Origin: Chitinophagaceae bacterium
GTDB taxonomy: Bacteria > Bacteroidota > Bacteroidia > Chitinophagales > Chitinophagaceae
Reading direction: 5' to 3'
DNA length: 8,580 nucleotides
NCBI GenBank assembly: GCA_016741945.1
Contig: JACVCQ010000073.1
Location: forward strand, 1-8,580
Shown here in pieces: positions 1-6,234 of the stretch (position 1 is its first letter; every line of letters starts with the position of its first letter). A program made the translations under genes and the position numbers. The notes below the pieces were generated by a model. The model ran no database searches and was not told the origin of the DNA. It saw only the letters and a program-made list of their open reading frames with translations.

Positions 1-2312
1 TATCCCGGGCGATGTGCTTTGGCAGTTAAGGTTCTTGGACTTGCATCCAACCATTTATAACCCCCTTGCTCTTCCATTACCTTATTGAACATGTAAGCAG
101 CTGCCCCACCCGGAACATCTTCATCAATGAAAATGATACGATTTGTTTTCTTGAGTGATTCCAATATCACATGATTCAAGTCAAAGGGCAATAAAGTTTG
201 CACGTCTATGATTTCACAATCAATTCCTTCTGCGTCCAATCTATCTGTTGCATCTTGAATAATACGTAAGGTGGAACCATACGAAACAATAGTAACATCC
301 GCACCTTCACGAATAATTTCAGGAACTCCCAAAGGAACAGTATACTCCAATAAATTATCCGGTAATTTTTCTTTCAATCGATATCCATTCAAACACTCTA
401 CAATAATGGCGGGATCATTAGATTGTAGCATGGTATTGTACATACCTACAGCTTGTACCATATTTCTCGGTACGCACACATACATACCACGTAGCGCATT
501 GATCACCACGCCCATCGGAGAACCACTGTGCCAAATACCTTCCAAACGATGTCCACGTGTACGGATGATCACCGGACAACTTTGTTGCCCCTTGGTTCTG
601 AAATGCGTAGTAGATACATCATCACTCAAAGGCTGCAAACCATAGAGCAAATAATCAAGGTATTGAATTTCAGCAATCGGTCTTAATCCACGTAATGCCA
701 TGCCAATGGCTTGTCCAACAATGGTTAACTCACGTATTCCCGTATCAAGGATACGATCTTTTCCATGTTTATCCTGTAATCCGGCAAAGCCTTGGTTTAC
801 ATCACCGATATGACCTACATCTTCCCCAAAAGCATATACTTTAGGATTGGATGCAAACAATAGATCAAAATATTTATTCAATACTTCATACCCATTTACG
901 GTGGGTGCATCAAAAGCAATTAATGGCTTTACTTCAGGTACATGGAGTGCACTTTTAACACCTTCATTGTATAGATGACTATTGTACAATGAAGTATTCT
1001 CTTCGAGTAACTGCGATCTCAATGTCTTCAACTCTTCTGCTGAAGGTGAGAAGGGCGCCGTTTCTGTAGCAACAGCAATAGCTCTTAAGATATCTCTTCG
1101 TAAAGGCTCTTTATTAGCCGCCAATTCATTGGCCATTTGTTGAATGGCATTGTATTTATCAATGTCATTCACCATCACCTGACGAATCAGTGTTGCAGCT
1201 TGTTCCGCTTCTTGTTTGATGGGTGTAACATATTTTTCCCAAGCACGATTACGGGCTTCTTTTACGGTTTCTTTTGCAGCCGCTTCTACTTCTGCCAGTT
1301 CTTCTACTGAAGCGAGTCCATTTTCAATCATCCACTCTTTCATCTTCTTAATGCAATCCCATTCTTTTTCCCACTCCAATCGCTCCGGACTTTTATACCG
1401 CTCATGGCTACCACTGGTAGAGTGTCCTTGGGGTTGTGTTACTTCTTCAACATGAAATAAAGCGGGTTCATGTGTTTCCCGAACTTTTTGAAGGGCTTCT
1501 TCGAATACTTCACACATGCCCGCATAATCCCAAGCTTTTACTTTATAAATATGAATACCATTGGTATCTGCTTGTTTTTGAAACCCTTTCAATGCAGTAG
1601 AAATAGAACCTTTTGTAGTTTGGAAATTTTTGGGAACCGAAATGCCATACCCATCATCCCAAACAAACACTGCGAGTGGTACTTGTAAAACACCAGCTGC
1701 ATTAATAGTTTCCCAGAAATGCCCTTCACTGGTACTGGCATCCCCAATAGTTGTAAAACAAATTTCATTACCATGATGGCTCAGCTGTTCAAAAGCTTCC
1801 GGATTTCTTGTTGAACGAAAACAGCGTGATGCAAAGGCTAAACCAAGTCCACGGGGCATCTGTCCGGCAGTAGGCGCTATATCAGAAGAAACATTTTTTC
1901 TATTTGCAAGATCTAACCAATTCCCATGCTCATCCACAAAACGCGTAGAGAAATGCGCATTCATTTGACGGCCACCACTAAAAGGTTCATTTTTAACATC
2001 CGGGTCGGCATATAATTGTGCAAAATATTGTTCTACGCTTGCTAATCCTGTCGCAAACATAAATGTTTGATCACGATAATATCCGCTTCTGAAATCACCG
2101 GGTTGAAAAAATTTAGCCATAGCAATTTGAGCAACTTCTTTACCATCACCAAAAATTCCAAACTTGGCTTTCCCTGTTAGCACTTCTCTTCTACCCAATA
2201 AACTCACTTCGCGACTGATTACAGCAATTCGATAATCTTCGATCACCGCATTTCGAAAACCGTCGAACGACAACATATCATTTTTATACCCCAAAGATGA
2301 ACTTGATTCCAT
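1..2312 (-). CDS. 2-oxoacid dehydrogenase E1, fused alpha and beta subunits (3' end outside window)
   Basis: This is a thiamine-diphosphate-dependent E1 that would decarboxylate a 2-oxoacid (branched-chain 2-oxoacid or pyruvate type) and pass the acyl group to a lipoyl E2 in the cytoplasm. The frame is open for 770 codons to the left edge. The alpha-type half covers about residues 40-370: YYRDQ at 78-82, GGRQMNAHF at 113-121, and the ThDP/Mg motif from G190-D191-A192 through N204 to DDGYGIS at 219-225. The beta-type half starts near 475: GEDVG at 496-500, then a GIREL/EIQYLDY region, a GHRLEGIWHSGSPMG segment, and a transketolase C-terminal domain from about 660 (VTIVSYG at 673-679). It ends in the window at LTAKAHRPG, so probably only a few dozen residues are missing. 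ATG at 2312 is the first start after an in-frame TAA; Met13 (2276) is an alternative. No E2 or E3 gene is visible here, so the substrate cannot be fixed. Confidence 0.93.
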   Translation of the reverse strand, partial: MESSSSLGYKNDMLSFDGFRNAVIEDYRIAVISREVSLLGRREVLTGKAKFGIFGDGKEVAQIAMAKFFQPGDFRSGYYRDQTFMFATGLASVEQYFAQLYADPDVKNEPFSGGRQMNAHFSTRFVDEHGNWLDLANRKNVSSDIAPTAGQMPRGLGLAFASRCFRSTRNPEAFEQLSHHGNEICFTTIGDASTSEGHFWETINAAGVLQVPLAVFVWDDGYGISVPKNFQTTKGSISTALKGFQKQADTNGIHIYKVKAWDYAGMCEVFEEALQKVRETHEPALFHVEEVTQPQGHSTSGSHERYKSPERLEWEKEWDCIKKMKEWMIENGLASVEELAEVEAAAKETVKEARNRAWEKYVTPIKQEAEQAATLIRQVMVNDIDKYNAIQQMANELAANKEPLRRDILRAIAVATETAPFSPSAEELKTLRSQLLEENTSLYNSHLYNEGVKSALHVPEVKPLIAFDAPTVNGYEVLNKYFDLLFASNPKVYAFGEDVGHIGDVNQGFAGLQDKHGKDRILDTGIRELTIVGQAIGMALRGLRPIAEIQYLDYLLYGLQPLSDDVSTTHFRTKGQQSCPVIIRTRGHRLEGIWHSGSPMGVVINALRGMYVCVPRNMVQAVGMYNTMLQSNDPAIIVECLNGYRLKEKLPDNLLEYTVPLGVPEIIREGADVTIVSYGSTLRIIQDATDRLDAEGIDCEIIDVQTLLPFDLNHVILESLKKTNRIIFIDEDVPGGAAAYMFNKVMEEQGGYKWLDASPRTLTAKAHRPG

Positions 2313-2316
2313 GCGG

Positions 2317-2347
2317 CAAAAATAACATTACCAACGGAATAGGCTAA
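2317..2347 (-). promoter_or_regulatory. Candidate leaderless promoter of the E1 gene
   Basis: On the minus strand a perfect Bacteroidota -7 box, TATTTTTG (TAnnTTTG), lies at 2324-2317, exactly 4 nt before the ATG at 2312. A weak -33 candidate, TTA at 2347-2345, is 20 nt further upstream. With this spacing transcription would start at or next to the A of the ATG, giving a leaderless mRNA. The -33 part is poor, so the call rests mainly on the -7 box. Confidence 0.4.
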
Positions 2348-2468
2348 CGGAAATTAGTTTTCTGCAAAAATTATAGTAACCCGCAAAAAACGGCATGATA
2401 TTAGCATTATTTATCTTGGGATAGCGGTAAAAGACCATTTTGCATAAAAAAATTGGCAAATCATAGTC

Positions 2469-2497
2469 TTGCCGCTTTTATTTCTGTTGTAACTTTG
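2469..2497 (+). promoter_or_regulatory. Promoter of the DUF1573 gene
   Basis: TTG at 2469-2471 and TAACTTTG at 2490-2497 are separated by 18 nt. They match the Bacteroidota primary sigma pattern TTG-N17-23-TAnnTTTG. The predicted start near 2502 would give a leader of about 23 nt before the ATG at 2525. No strong Shine-Dalgarno is seen in that leader, which is A/T rich, as is usual in this phylum. Confidence 0.6.
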
Positions 2498-2524
2498 AGA
2501 AAAGCATAATAAATACCTATTGAT

Positions 2525-2911
2525 ATGAAAAAGTTTTTGTTTTTAACTGTACTTGGTTTCATGGCTAGTTTTGCTGTAATGGCACAGGATGTAAAATTTT
2601 CTGAGGGCTCATTTAAATTTGGAAAAATAGAACAGAACAAACCAGTTACTCATGTTTTCACTTTTACCAATAATGGTTCTAAACCCGCTGTAATTGAATT
2701 TGCAACTGCTGAATGCGGTTGTACTACTCCTGAATACAGCAAAGAACCTGTTTTAAAAGGTAAAAACAGCACTATTAAAGTAACGTATAATGCAGCCGCA
2801 TTGGGAACTTTTAGTAAGCGTGTAACCATCAAGTTTGCCGGTGTTAATGACCCTATTATTCTTACCATTGAAGGGGAAGTAGTGGCAGCTAAAGCTTCTG
2901 GCAAGAAATAA
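2525..2911 (+). CDS. Exported DUF1573 domain protein
   Basis: This is a 128-residue protein with a cleavable signal peptide: KK, a hydrophobic stretch at 4-19, and probable cleavage after Ala20 or Gln21 (VMAQ/D). The mature part is one immunoglobulin-like beta-sandwich of the DUF1573 family. Visible family marks are the FGKIEQNKPVTHVFTFTN strand region (32-49), the ECGCTTPEY motif with Cys64 and Cys66 (63-71), the LKGKNSTIKVTYN strand (78-89), and a final strand near ILTIEGEV (112-119). It is likely periplasmic or surface-exposed. The family's molecular role is not established, and nothing nearby reveals a partner. The gene is probably monocistronic, with its own promoter box upstream and a strong terminator 22 bp after its stop. 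The paired CGC cysteines could form a disulfide or bind a ligand, which is inference only. Confidence 0.9.
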   Translation: MKKFLFLTVLGFMASFAVMAQDVKFSEGSFKFGKIEQNKPVTHVFTFTNNGSKPAVIEFATAECGCTTPEYSKEPVLKGKNSTIKVTYNAAALGTFSKRVTIKFAGVNDPIILTIEGEVVAAKASGKK

Positions 2912-2933
2912 ATATCGATGAAATAATTTATTG

Positions 2934-2967
2934 AAAAGCGATCTTACAATAAGATCGCTTTTCTTTT
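2934..2967 (+). terminator. Rho-independent terminator of the DUF1573 gene
   Basis: A perfect 13-bp stem (2934-2946 with 2950-2962) has a 3-nt loop, CAA. The stem ends in a T-rich tract TTTTCTTTT. It starts 22 bp after the DUF1573 stop. The A-tract on the left arm could let it also work in reverse, but no minus-strand gene ends here. Confidence 0.9.
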
Positions 2968-2992
2968 GTAGACAACTGCAACCCTATCTTTG
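2966..2992 (+). promoter_or_regulatory. Candidate leaderless promoter of the aminotransferase gene
   Basis: TATCTTTG at 2985-2992 is a perfect TAnnTTTG box. It ends 4 nt before the ATG at 2997, so the transcript would begin at or next to the start codon. TTG at 2966-2968 is the only -33 candidate; its 16-nt spacing is slightly short, and it lies in the T-tract of the preceding terminator. Confidence 0.5.
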
Positions 2993-2996
2993 CAAT

Positions 2997-4196
2997 ATGT
3001 TACAAATCAGTCAACGTGGACAGGCCATGCCTGCATCCCCCATCAGAAAACTTGTTCCCTACGCAGAAGCTGCCAAGAAGAAAGGCACCAAAGTATACCA
3101 CTTGAATATTGGACAACCAGATATTGAAACCCCAAAAATGGTGCTTGATGCGGTTCGCCATAGTGATTTTAAGGTATTGGAATACAGTCATAGTGCCGGC
3201 AATGAGAGTTACCGAAAGAAGCTGGTTGGATATTATCAATCGGTGGGTATTGACGTAACGCCTCAACAAATCATCATTACCACCGGTGGAAGTGAAGCTA
3301 TTTTATTTGGTTTTATGTCCTGTTTGGATGCAGGTGATGAAGTAATTATTCCTGAACCCTTCTATGCCAATTACAATGGCTTTGCTGTAGCAGCCGGTGT
3401 AACCGTAGTGCCGGTTACTTCTCATATTGAAAATGGCTTTGCATTACCTCCTCTTGAAGAAATTGAAAAAAAGATCAGTTCCCGAACCAAGGCCATTGTG
3501 ATCTGCAATCCGAATAATCCAACAGGGTATTTGTATAGTGCGGCTGAAATGGAACAGTTGAAAGATATCATTCAACGTCATCATCTTTATTTGTTTTCCG
3601 ATGAAGCCTATCGTGAATTCTGTTATGATGGCCGTCAAATAAGTGCCTTACATCTGAAAGGTGTAGATGATCATGTAATCATTATGGATACCATTAGTAA
3701 AAGATACAGTGCTTGCGGTGGAAGAATTGGTGCATTCATTACCCGTAATCAACAAGTGCTGGATGCTGCTATGAAGTTTGCACAAGCTCGACTTAGTCCA
3801 CCTAGTTTTGCGCAGATTGCAGGGGAAGCTGCTATTGATTTGCCTGCAAATTATTTTGATACTACAAAAGCCGAATACCAATCACGCCGCGACTTAATCG
3901 TAAAGCGGCTCAATGCAATGGATGGGGTATTTTGCCCAAATCCCGGTGGCGCATTTTATGCCATGGCGAAATTACCAATTGATGATGCCGATGTTTTCTG
4001 TCAGTGGTTATTGGAATCCTTCGAATATGAAAGGCAAACCGTAATGTTAGCCCCTGCCACCGGATTTTATGGTACACCTGGATTAGGAAAACAAGAAGTT
4101 CGGCTAGCATATGTACTTAATTTGAAAGATATTGATGCCGCAATGGACTGTTTAGAAAAAGCTTTAAAAATATATCCCGGCAAAAAAATAGATTGA
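2997..4196 (+). CDS. PLP-dependent aminotransferase, class I/II
   Basis: This is a complete 399-residue fold-type I aminotransferase (PF00155 family), cytoplasmic, which would transfer an amino group between an amino acid and a 2-oxoacid. Key positions in the sequence: GGSEA phosphate-binding loop (97-101), NPNNPTG (171-177, with Asn174), SDEAY (201-205, with Asp202 contacting the PLP ring nitrogen and Tyr205), SKRYSACGGRIG (234-245) with the Schiff-base Lys235 and Arg243, and carboxylate-binding Arg369 in VRLAYV. The length is normal for aspartate/aromatic-type members, but substrate specificity cannot be read from the sequence. I chose ATG at 2997. The frame stays open upstream to a TTG at 2931, but that codon lies before and within the terminator stem, and the promoter box ends at 2992. 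The gene is monocistronic, with terminators on both sides. Confidence 0.93.
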   Translation: MLQISQRGQAMPASPIRKLVPYAEAAKKKGTKVYHLNIGQPDIETPKMVLDAVRHSDFKVLEYSHSAGNESYRKKLVGYYQSVGIDVTPQQIIITTGGSEAILFGFMSCLDAGDEVIIPEPFYANYNGFAVAAGVTVVPVTSHIENGFALPPLEEIEKKISSRTKAIVICNPNNPTGYLYSAAEMEQLKDIIQRHHLYLFSDEAYREFCYDGRQISALHLKGVDDHVIIMDTISKRYSACGGRIGAFITRNQQVLDAAMKFAQARLSPPSFAQIAGEAAIDLPANYFDTTKAEYQSRRDLIVKRLNAMDGVFCPNPGGAFYAMAKLPIDDADVFCQWLLESFEYERQTVMLAPATGFYGTPGLGKQEVRLAYVLNLKDIDAAMDCLEKALKIYPGKKID

Positions 4197-4215
4197 TTTA
4201 CAGATATTTATGTTG

Positions 4216-4256
4216 AAAAAAGATGGCCTTATCAAAATTTAAGGCCATCTTTTTTT
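4216..4256 (+). terminator. Rho-independent terminator of the aminotransferase gene
   Basis: A 16-bp stem includes its A/T pairs (4216-4231 with 4240-4255) and has the G/C-containing core GATGGCC/GGCCATC. The loop is 8 nt and a run of seven T follows (4250-4256). It begins 19 bp after the aminotransferase stop. The symmetric A-tract and T-tract would allow function on both strands. Confidence 0.92.
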
Positions 4257-4373
4257 ACATTATAAAATTATTAAATATTTATAAAAAACAAGTAAAATTG
4301 AATATTTTCAATTAGTTAACTAGAAATAATTTACATTATATTAAATAATATGTGTTTGAATCTTAAAAATCTT
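4257..4373. other. AT-rich intergenic stretch with three short palindromes
   Basis: I see no gene here. The segment is very AT-rich and holds AATTGAA-TATT-TTCAATT (4296-4313), the adjoining 10-bp palindrome TAGTTAACTA (4313-4322), and ATATTA-AA-TAATAT (4338-4351). These lie just upstream of the promoter-like box at 4374-4381 and could be operator or curvature elements. Short palindromes are also expected by chance in DNA this rich in A and T. Confidence 0.35.
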
Positions 4374-4381
4374 TATTTTTG
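4355..4381 (+). promoter_or_regulatory. Candidate promoter of an orphan transcript
   Basis: TATTTTTG at 4374-4381 is an exact TAnnTTTG box, and TTTG at 4355-4358 could be the -33 element. The 15-nt spacing is shorter than usual, and an exact -7 match is not surprising in T-rich DNA. Its main support is the intrinsic terminator about 75-95 nt downstream with no gene between. Confidence 0.35.
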
Positions 4382-4385
4382 TTTT

Positions 4386-4485
4386 GTGCACCTGATGAGT
4401 AGAGTTCTCCAGTAGAGTCATCATTTTTCTTATATGGCAAGCAATCGAAGACCGTCCTCTGTTTCTACAGAGGACTTTTTATTTT
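4386..4485 (+). ncRNA. Candidate small RNA or leader transcript
   Basis: This is a proposed transcript of about 100 nt between a promoter-like box and a clear intrinsic terminator, with no convincing protein gene. Its 5' part can fold TGATGA (4393-4398) with TCATCA (4418-4423). The loop carries part of a direct repeat, AGTAGAGT, at 4398-4405 and 4411-4418. An unpaired T/A-rich linker and the terminator hairpin follow. I recognise no known RNA family. It could instead be the attenuated leader of the outer-membrane protein gene starting at 4753, or carry the 33-codon ORF that begins at 4434. Confidence 0.35.
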
Positions 4486-4535
4486 GGGTGAAGACCCAGC
4501 TAGTATTTATCTACAAACAACTGAAAACCGGTTGA
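4434..4535 (+). CDS. Doubtful 33-codon ORF across the isolated terminator
   Basis: ATG at 4434 opens 33 codons ending in TGA (4533-4535). The product begins MASNRRPSSVSTEDF and continues with a hydrophobic, basic tail (FLFWVKTQLVFIYKQLK). No ribosome binding site is evident. The ORF reads straight through the terminator stem and T-tract at 4454-4485, so a full-length mRNA would need readthrough. It also overlaps the 3' end of the small minus-strand ORF at 4500-4721. I do not recognise it, and chance is the simplest explanation. Confidence 0.15.
   Translation: MASNRRPSSVSTEDFLFWVKTQLVFIYKQLKTG
4454..4485 (+). terminator. Isolated Rho-independent terminator
   Basis: GTCCTCTG (4454-4461) pairs perfectly with CAGAGGAC (4468-4475). 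One more T-A pair closes a 4-nt loop, and TTTTTATTTT (4476-4485) follows. A second small hairpin, TGGGT-GAAG-ACCCA (4485-4498), comes directly after. The T-tract is on the plus strand only. The aminotransferase already has its own terminator at 4216-4256, so this one seems to serve a separate transcript. Confidence 0.75.
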
Positions 4536-4721
4536 TTTAGTTTCTATAATCCTTTCATTAGATTGGTTTTCCCAAAAAATAGCCATTGATAAAAAGAACC
4601 CACAAAATTCTTCGCTTGACTGGTCATGAATTTTGATTGAGTCATAACATGTTTTCATCAACTTTACTTTCGGGTAAATCCTTGATATTTGTTTAACAGA
4701 GTTTAAATATGCTTGGAGCAA
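4500..4721 (-). CDS. Small hypothetical ORF, possibly a gene remnant
   Basis: This is an unrecognised ORF of 73 codons if TTG at 4721 is used, or 52 codons from the internal ATG at 4658. A TAA lies in frame just upstream (4727-4725), so it cannot extend much. The composition is soluble and protein-like, with mixed charged and aromatic residues (for example FCGFFLSMAIFWEN and STGFQLFVDKY), and there is no signal peptide or obvious domain. It runs opposite to the flanking genes and its 5' end reaches to 32 bp from the outer-membrane protein start, leaving little room for that gene's promoter. No terminator follows it on the minus strand. It may be a remnant of a lost gene or a chance ORF in AT-rich spacer. 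Confidence 0.25.
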   Translation of the reverse strand: MLQAYLNSVKQISRIYPKVKLMKTCYDSIKIHDQSSEEFCGFFLSMAIFWENQSNERIIETKSTGFQLFVDKY

Positions 4722-4752
4722 CAGTTATTCCTCAAAAGGTATCTCCCTTCTT

Positions 4753-6144
4753 ATGAGACCACTCTTCTTTATACTGATTCTATCACTACTCACCAGTTCA
4801 CTCGCTCGTGCACAAAGTTATACATCAACATATGGCTCAGCGTATGCAGGAAGTACCGGAATCAGAAATAACCCGGCTGCATCCGTCAATTCTGCCTATA
4901 AATGGGATCTGACACTCTTTACGGTTCAGGCGAAAGTGAGTACCAATTCATTGTTCATGCGGAATGACTCGGTTTTCCTTACGCACCCCTTCAAAAAAAG
5001 ATTCTTGCATAACAACGTTGATATAAGTTTATTTAATTTTCTATATAAGCCCAATAATAAACATGCATTTTCCATTAACCTAAGGGCTAGAACCTACAAC
5101 CATATCAGAACAGAGCCCATCACTGCGAGTGATTCTATTTATACGATCCGTGATTTCATGATACAAAATAGAACCACCCCCTATCTTGAAGGATTTGCTA
5201 CCCATACCGGTTGGCTGGAGGCAGATTTGAATTATTCCCGTGTTTTGAATGAAACTTACAACAGTAAACTAACAGGTGGTATTACCCTTCAAATTTTGAG
5301 AAGTGTTTCCGGTGCTTTTGCCAGAGTCAATAAATTGAGTTATCTGGAAACAAAAACACCAAGTGATACTATTTACAATTTTGTTACCGGAGGTACAGCA
5401 TTTGGATATTCCTCCAATTATGATACTTCGCCATCAGGAACAACTACCGCCTCTCAATTCGTAAAAAATAGTTTGACCGGATTAGGATTAAGTATTGGCG
5501 CAGAATATTTATTGTATGAAGAAAATAAGAACAGTTATCAACAAAATAATGCTGTTAATTATCAATGGAAAATAGGTATTGCCCTCATGGATCTAGGGGC
5601 GAATACATTCAAATCCGGAGAATTTGGTGGTCAATATAGAAATATTGATCCCTCTGTTACAAATATCGATATAGACAGAAAACTAAGCAATATCGAGTCG
5701 GGAAGAGATTTGAGAGATTCCTTGGCCACCATCTTTACTACATCAGAAAATATCAGTGATCGTTTTAAAGTGGGGAATCCAACCAGACTTATCATTAATG
5801 TTGACAGGTCTTTTGGTAATAATATCTATTTGAATTCAGACTTAAGTATCAATTTACATGGTACATCCGGTTTTAGAAGACTTTTATCCAGAGAAATAAA
5901 TTTATTAACGGTGACCCCCAGATGGGAAACATTGAATTGGGGGTTCTATTTACCGATTCAGTATAACAGTCAAAATCAATTACATATAGGAGCTGCTTTG
6001 AAAGCCGGACCATTAGTAGTAGGACTTCATAATCTGCAATGGGTGAAACAGATTAAAAATCTGAGCGGTGGTGGATACTTAATGCTAAGTATTCATCCTT
6101 TTAACAAACGAAAAGTTATCAGTAAACTGGATTGTCCTGAATAA
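4753..6144 (+). CDS. DUF5723-like outer-membrane beta-barrel protein
   Basis: This is a 463-residue exported protein. A signal peptide covers residues 1-21 (hydrophobic core FFILILSLLTSSLA, cleavage near ARAQ/S). The mature N-terminus has a G-x-x-G-I-R-NNPA pattern (33-42), as in Bacteroidota outer-membrane proteins related to the PorV/PorQ type, in which this motif begins the barrel. The rest alternates polar and hydrophobic residues in many amphipathic strands with Tyr/Asn-rich loops. The last barrel strand (GGYLMLSIHPF) is followed by a short tail ending KLDCPE, with no OmpA or sorting domain. I recall this pattern as DUF5723, whose function is not established; transport or surface assembly is only a guess. 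A weak AAAAGG at 4734-4739 lies 13 bases before the ATG. No clear promoter box was found. It converges on the response regulator gene. Confidence 0.75.
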   Translation: MRPLFFILILSLLTSSLARAQSYTSTYGSAYAGSTGIRNNPAASVNSAYKWDLTLFTVQAKVSTNSLFMRNDSVFLTHPFKKRFLHNNVDISLFNFLYKPNNKHAFSINLRARTYNHIRTEPITASDSIYTIRDFMIQNRTTPYLEGFATHTGWLEADLNYSRVLNETYNSKLTGGITLQILRSVSGAFARVNKLSYLETKTPSDTIYNFVTGGTAFGYSSNYDTSPSGTTTASQFVKNSLTGLGLSIGAEYLLYEENKNSYQQNNAVNYQWKIGIALMDLGANTFKSGEFGGQYRNIDPSVTNIDIDRKLSNIESGRDLRDSLATIFTTSENISDRFKVGNPTRLIINVDRSFGNNIYLNSDLSINLHGTSGFRRLLSREINLLTVTPRWETLNWGFYLPIQYNSQNQLHIGAALKAGPLVVGLHNLQWVKQIKNLSGGGYLMLSIHPFNKRKVISKLDCPE

Positions 6145-6147
6145 AAA

Positions 6148-6228
6148 GGTGGTAATGAATTCCTGAAATATAATCGCTGTGTTAATCCGCTTCACCGCAA
6201 CTGATATTTTATGAACTCATTACCAACC
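6148..6228. terminator. Bidirectional terminator between convergent genes
   Basis: The left arm at 6148-6162 (GGTGGTAATGAATTC) pairs with the right arm at 6213-6228 (GAACTCATTACCAACC), with one bulge and one G-T pair. Pairing continues imperfectly inward through AAATAT/ATATTT, leaving a loop of about 25 nt. Six T follow on the plus side (6231-6236), and five A precede on the left (6143-6147), which is a T-tract on the minus strand. The hairpin starts 3 bp after the stop of the outer-membrane protein gene and ends 6 bp before the stop of the response regulator gene, so it can end both transcripts. Confidence 0.7.
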
Positions 6229-6234
6229 CATTTT

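Noticed and set aside
271..1688. Plus-strand ORFs at 271-645, 1216-1455 and 1470-1688
   Set aside because: They lie antisense to the well-supported E1 gene, and their products show no recognisable family.
2436..2460. TTTGC and GCAAA inverted repeat in the divergent spacer
   Set aside because: Arms of 5 bp with a 12-nt AT-rich spacer are expected by chance here.
2931..2996. N-terminal extension of the aminotransferase from TTG at 2931
   Set aside because: It would start before and within the terminator stem of the preceding gene, upstream of the promoter box. The 22 extra residues do not look like a family N-terminus.
4392..4450. CTGATGAG followed by CGAAG, resembling a hammerhead ribozyme core
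   Set aside because: The required CGAAA after stem II is missing, and stems I to III cannot be arranged around a cleavage site.
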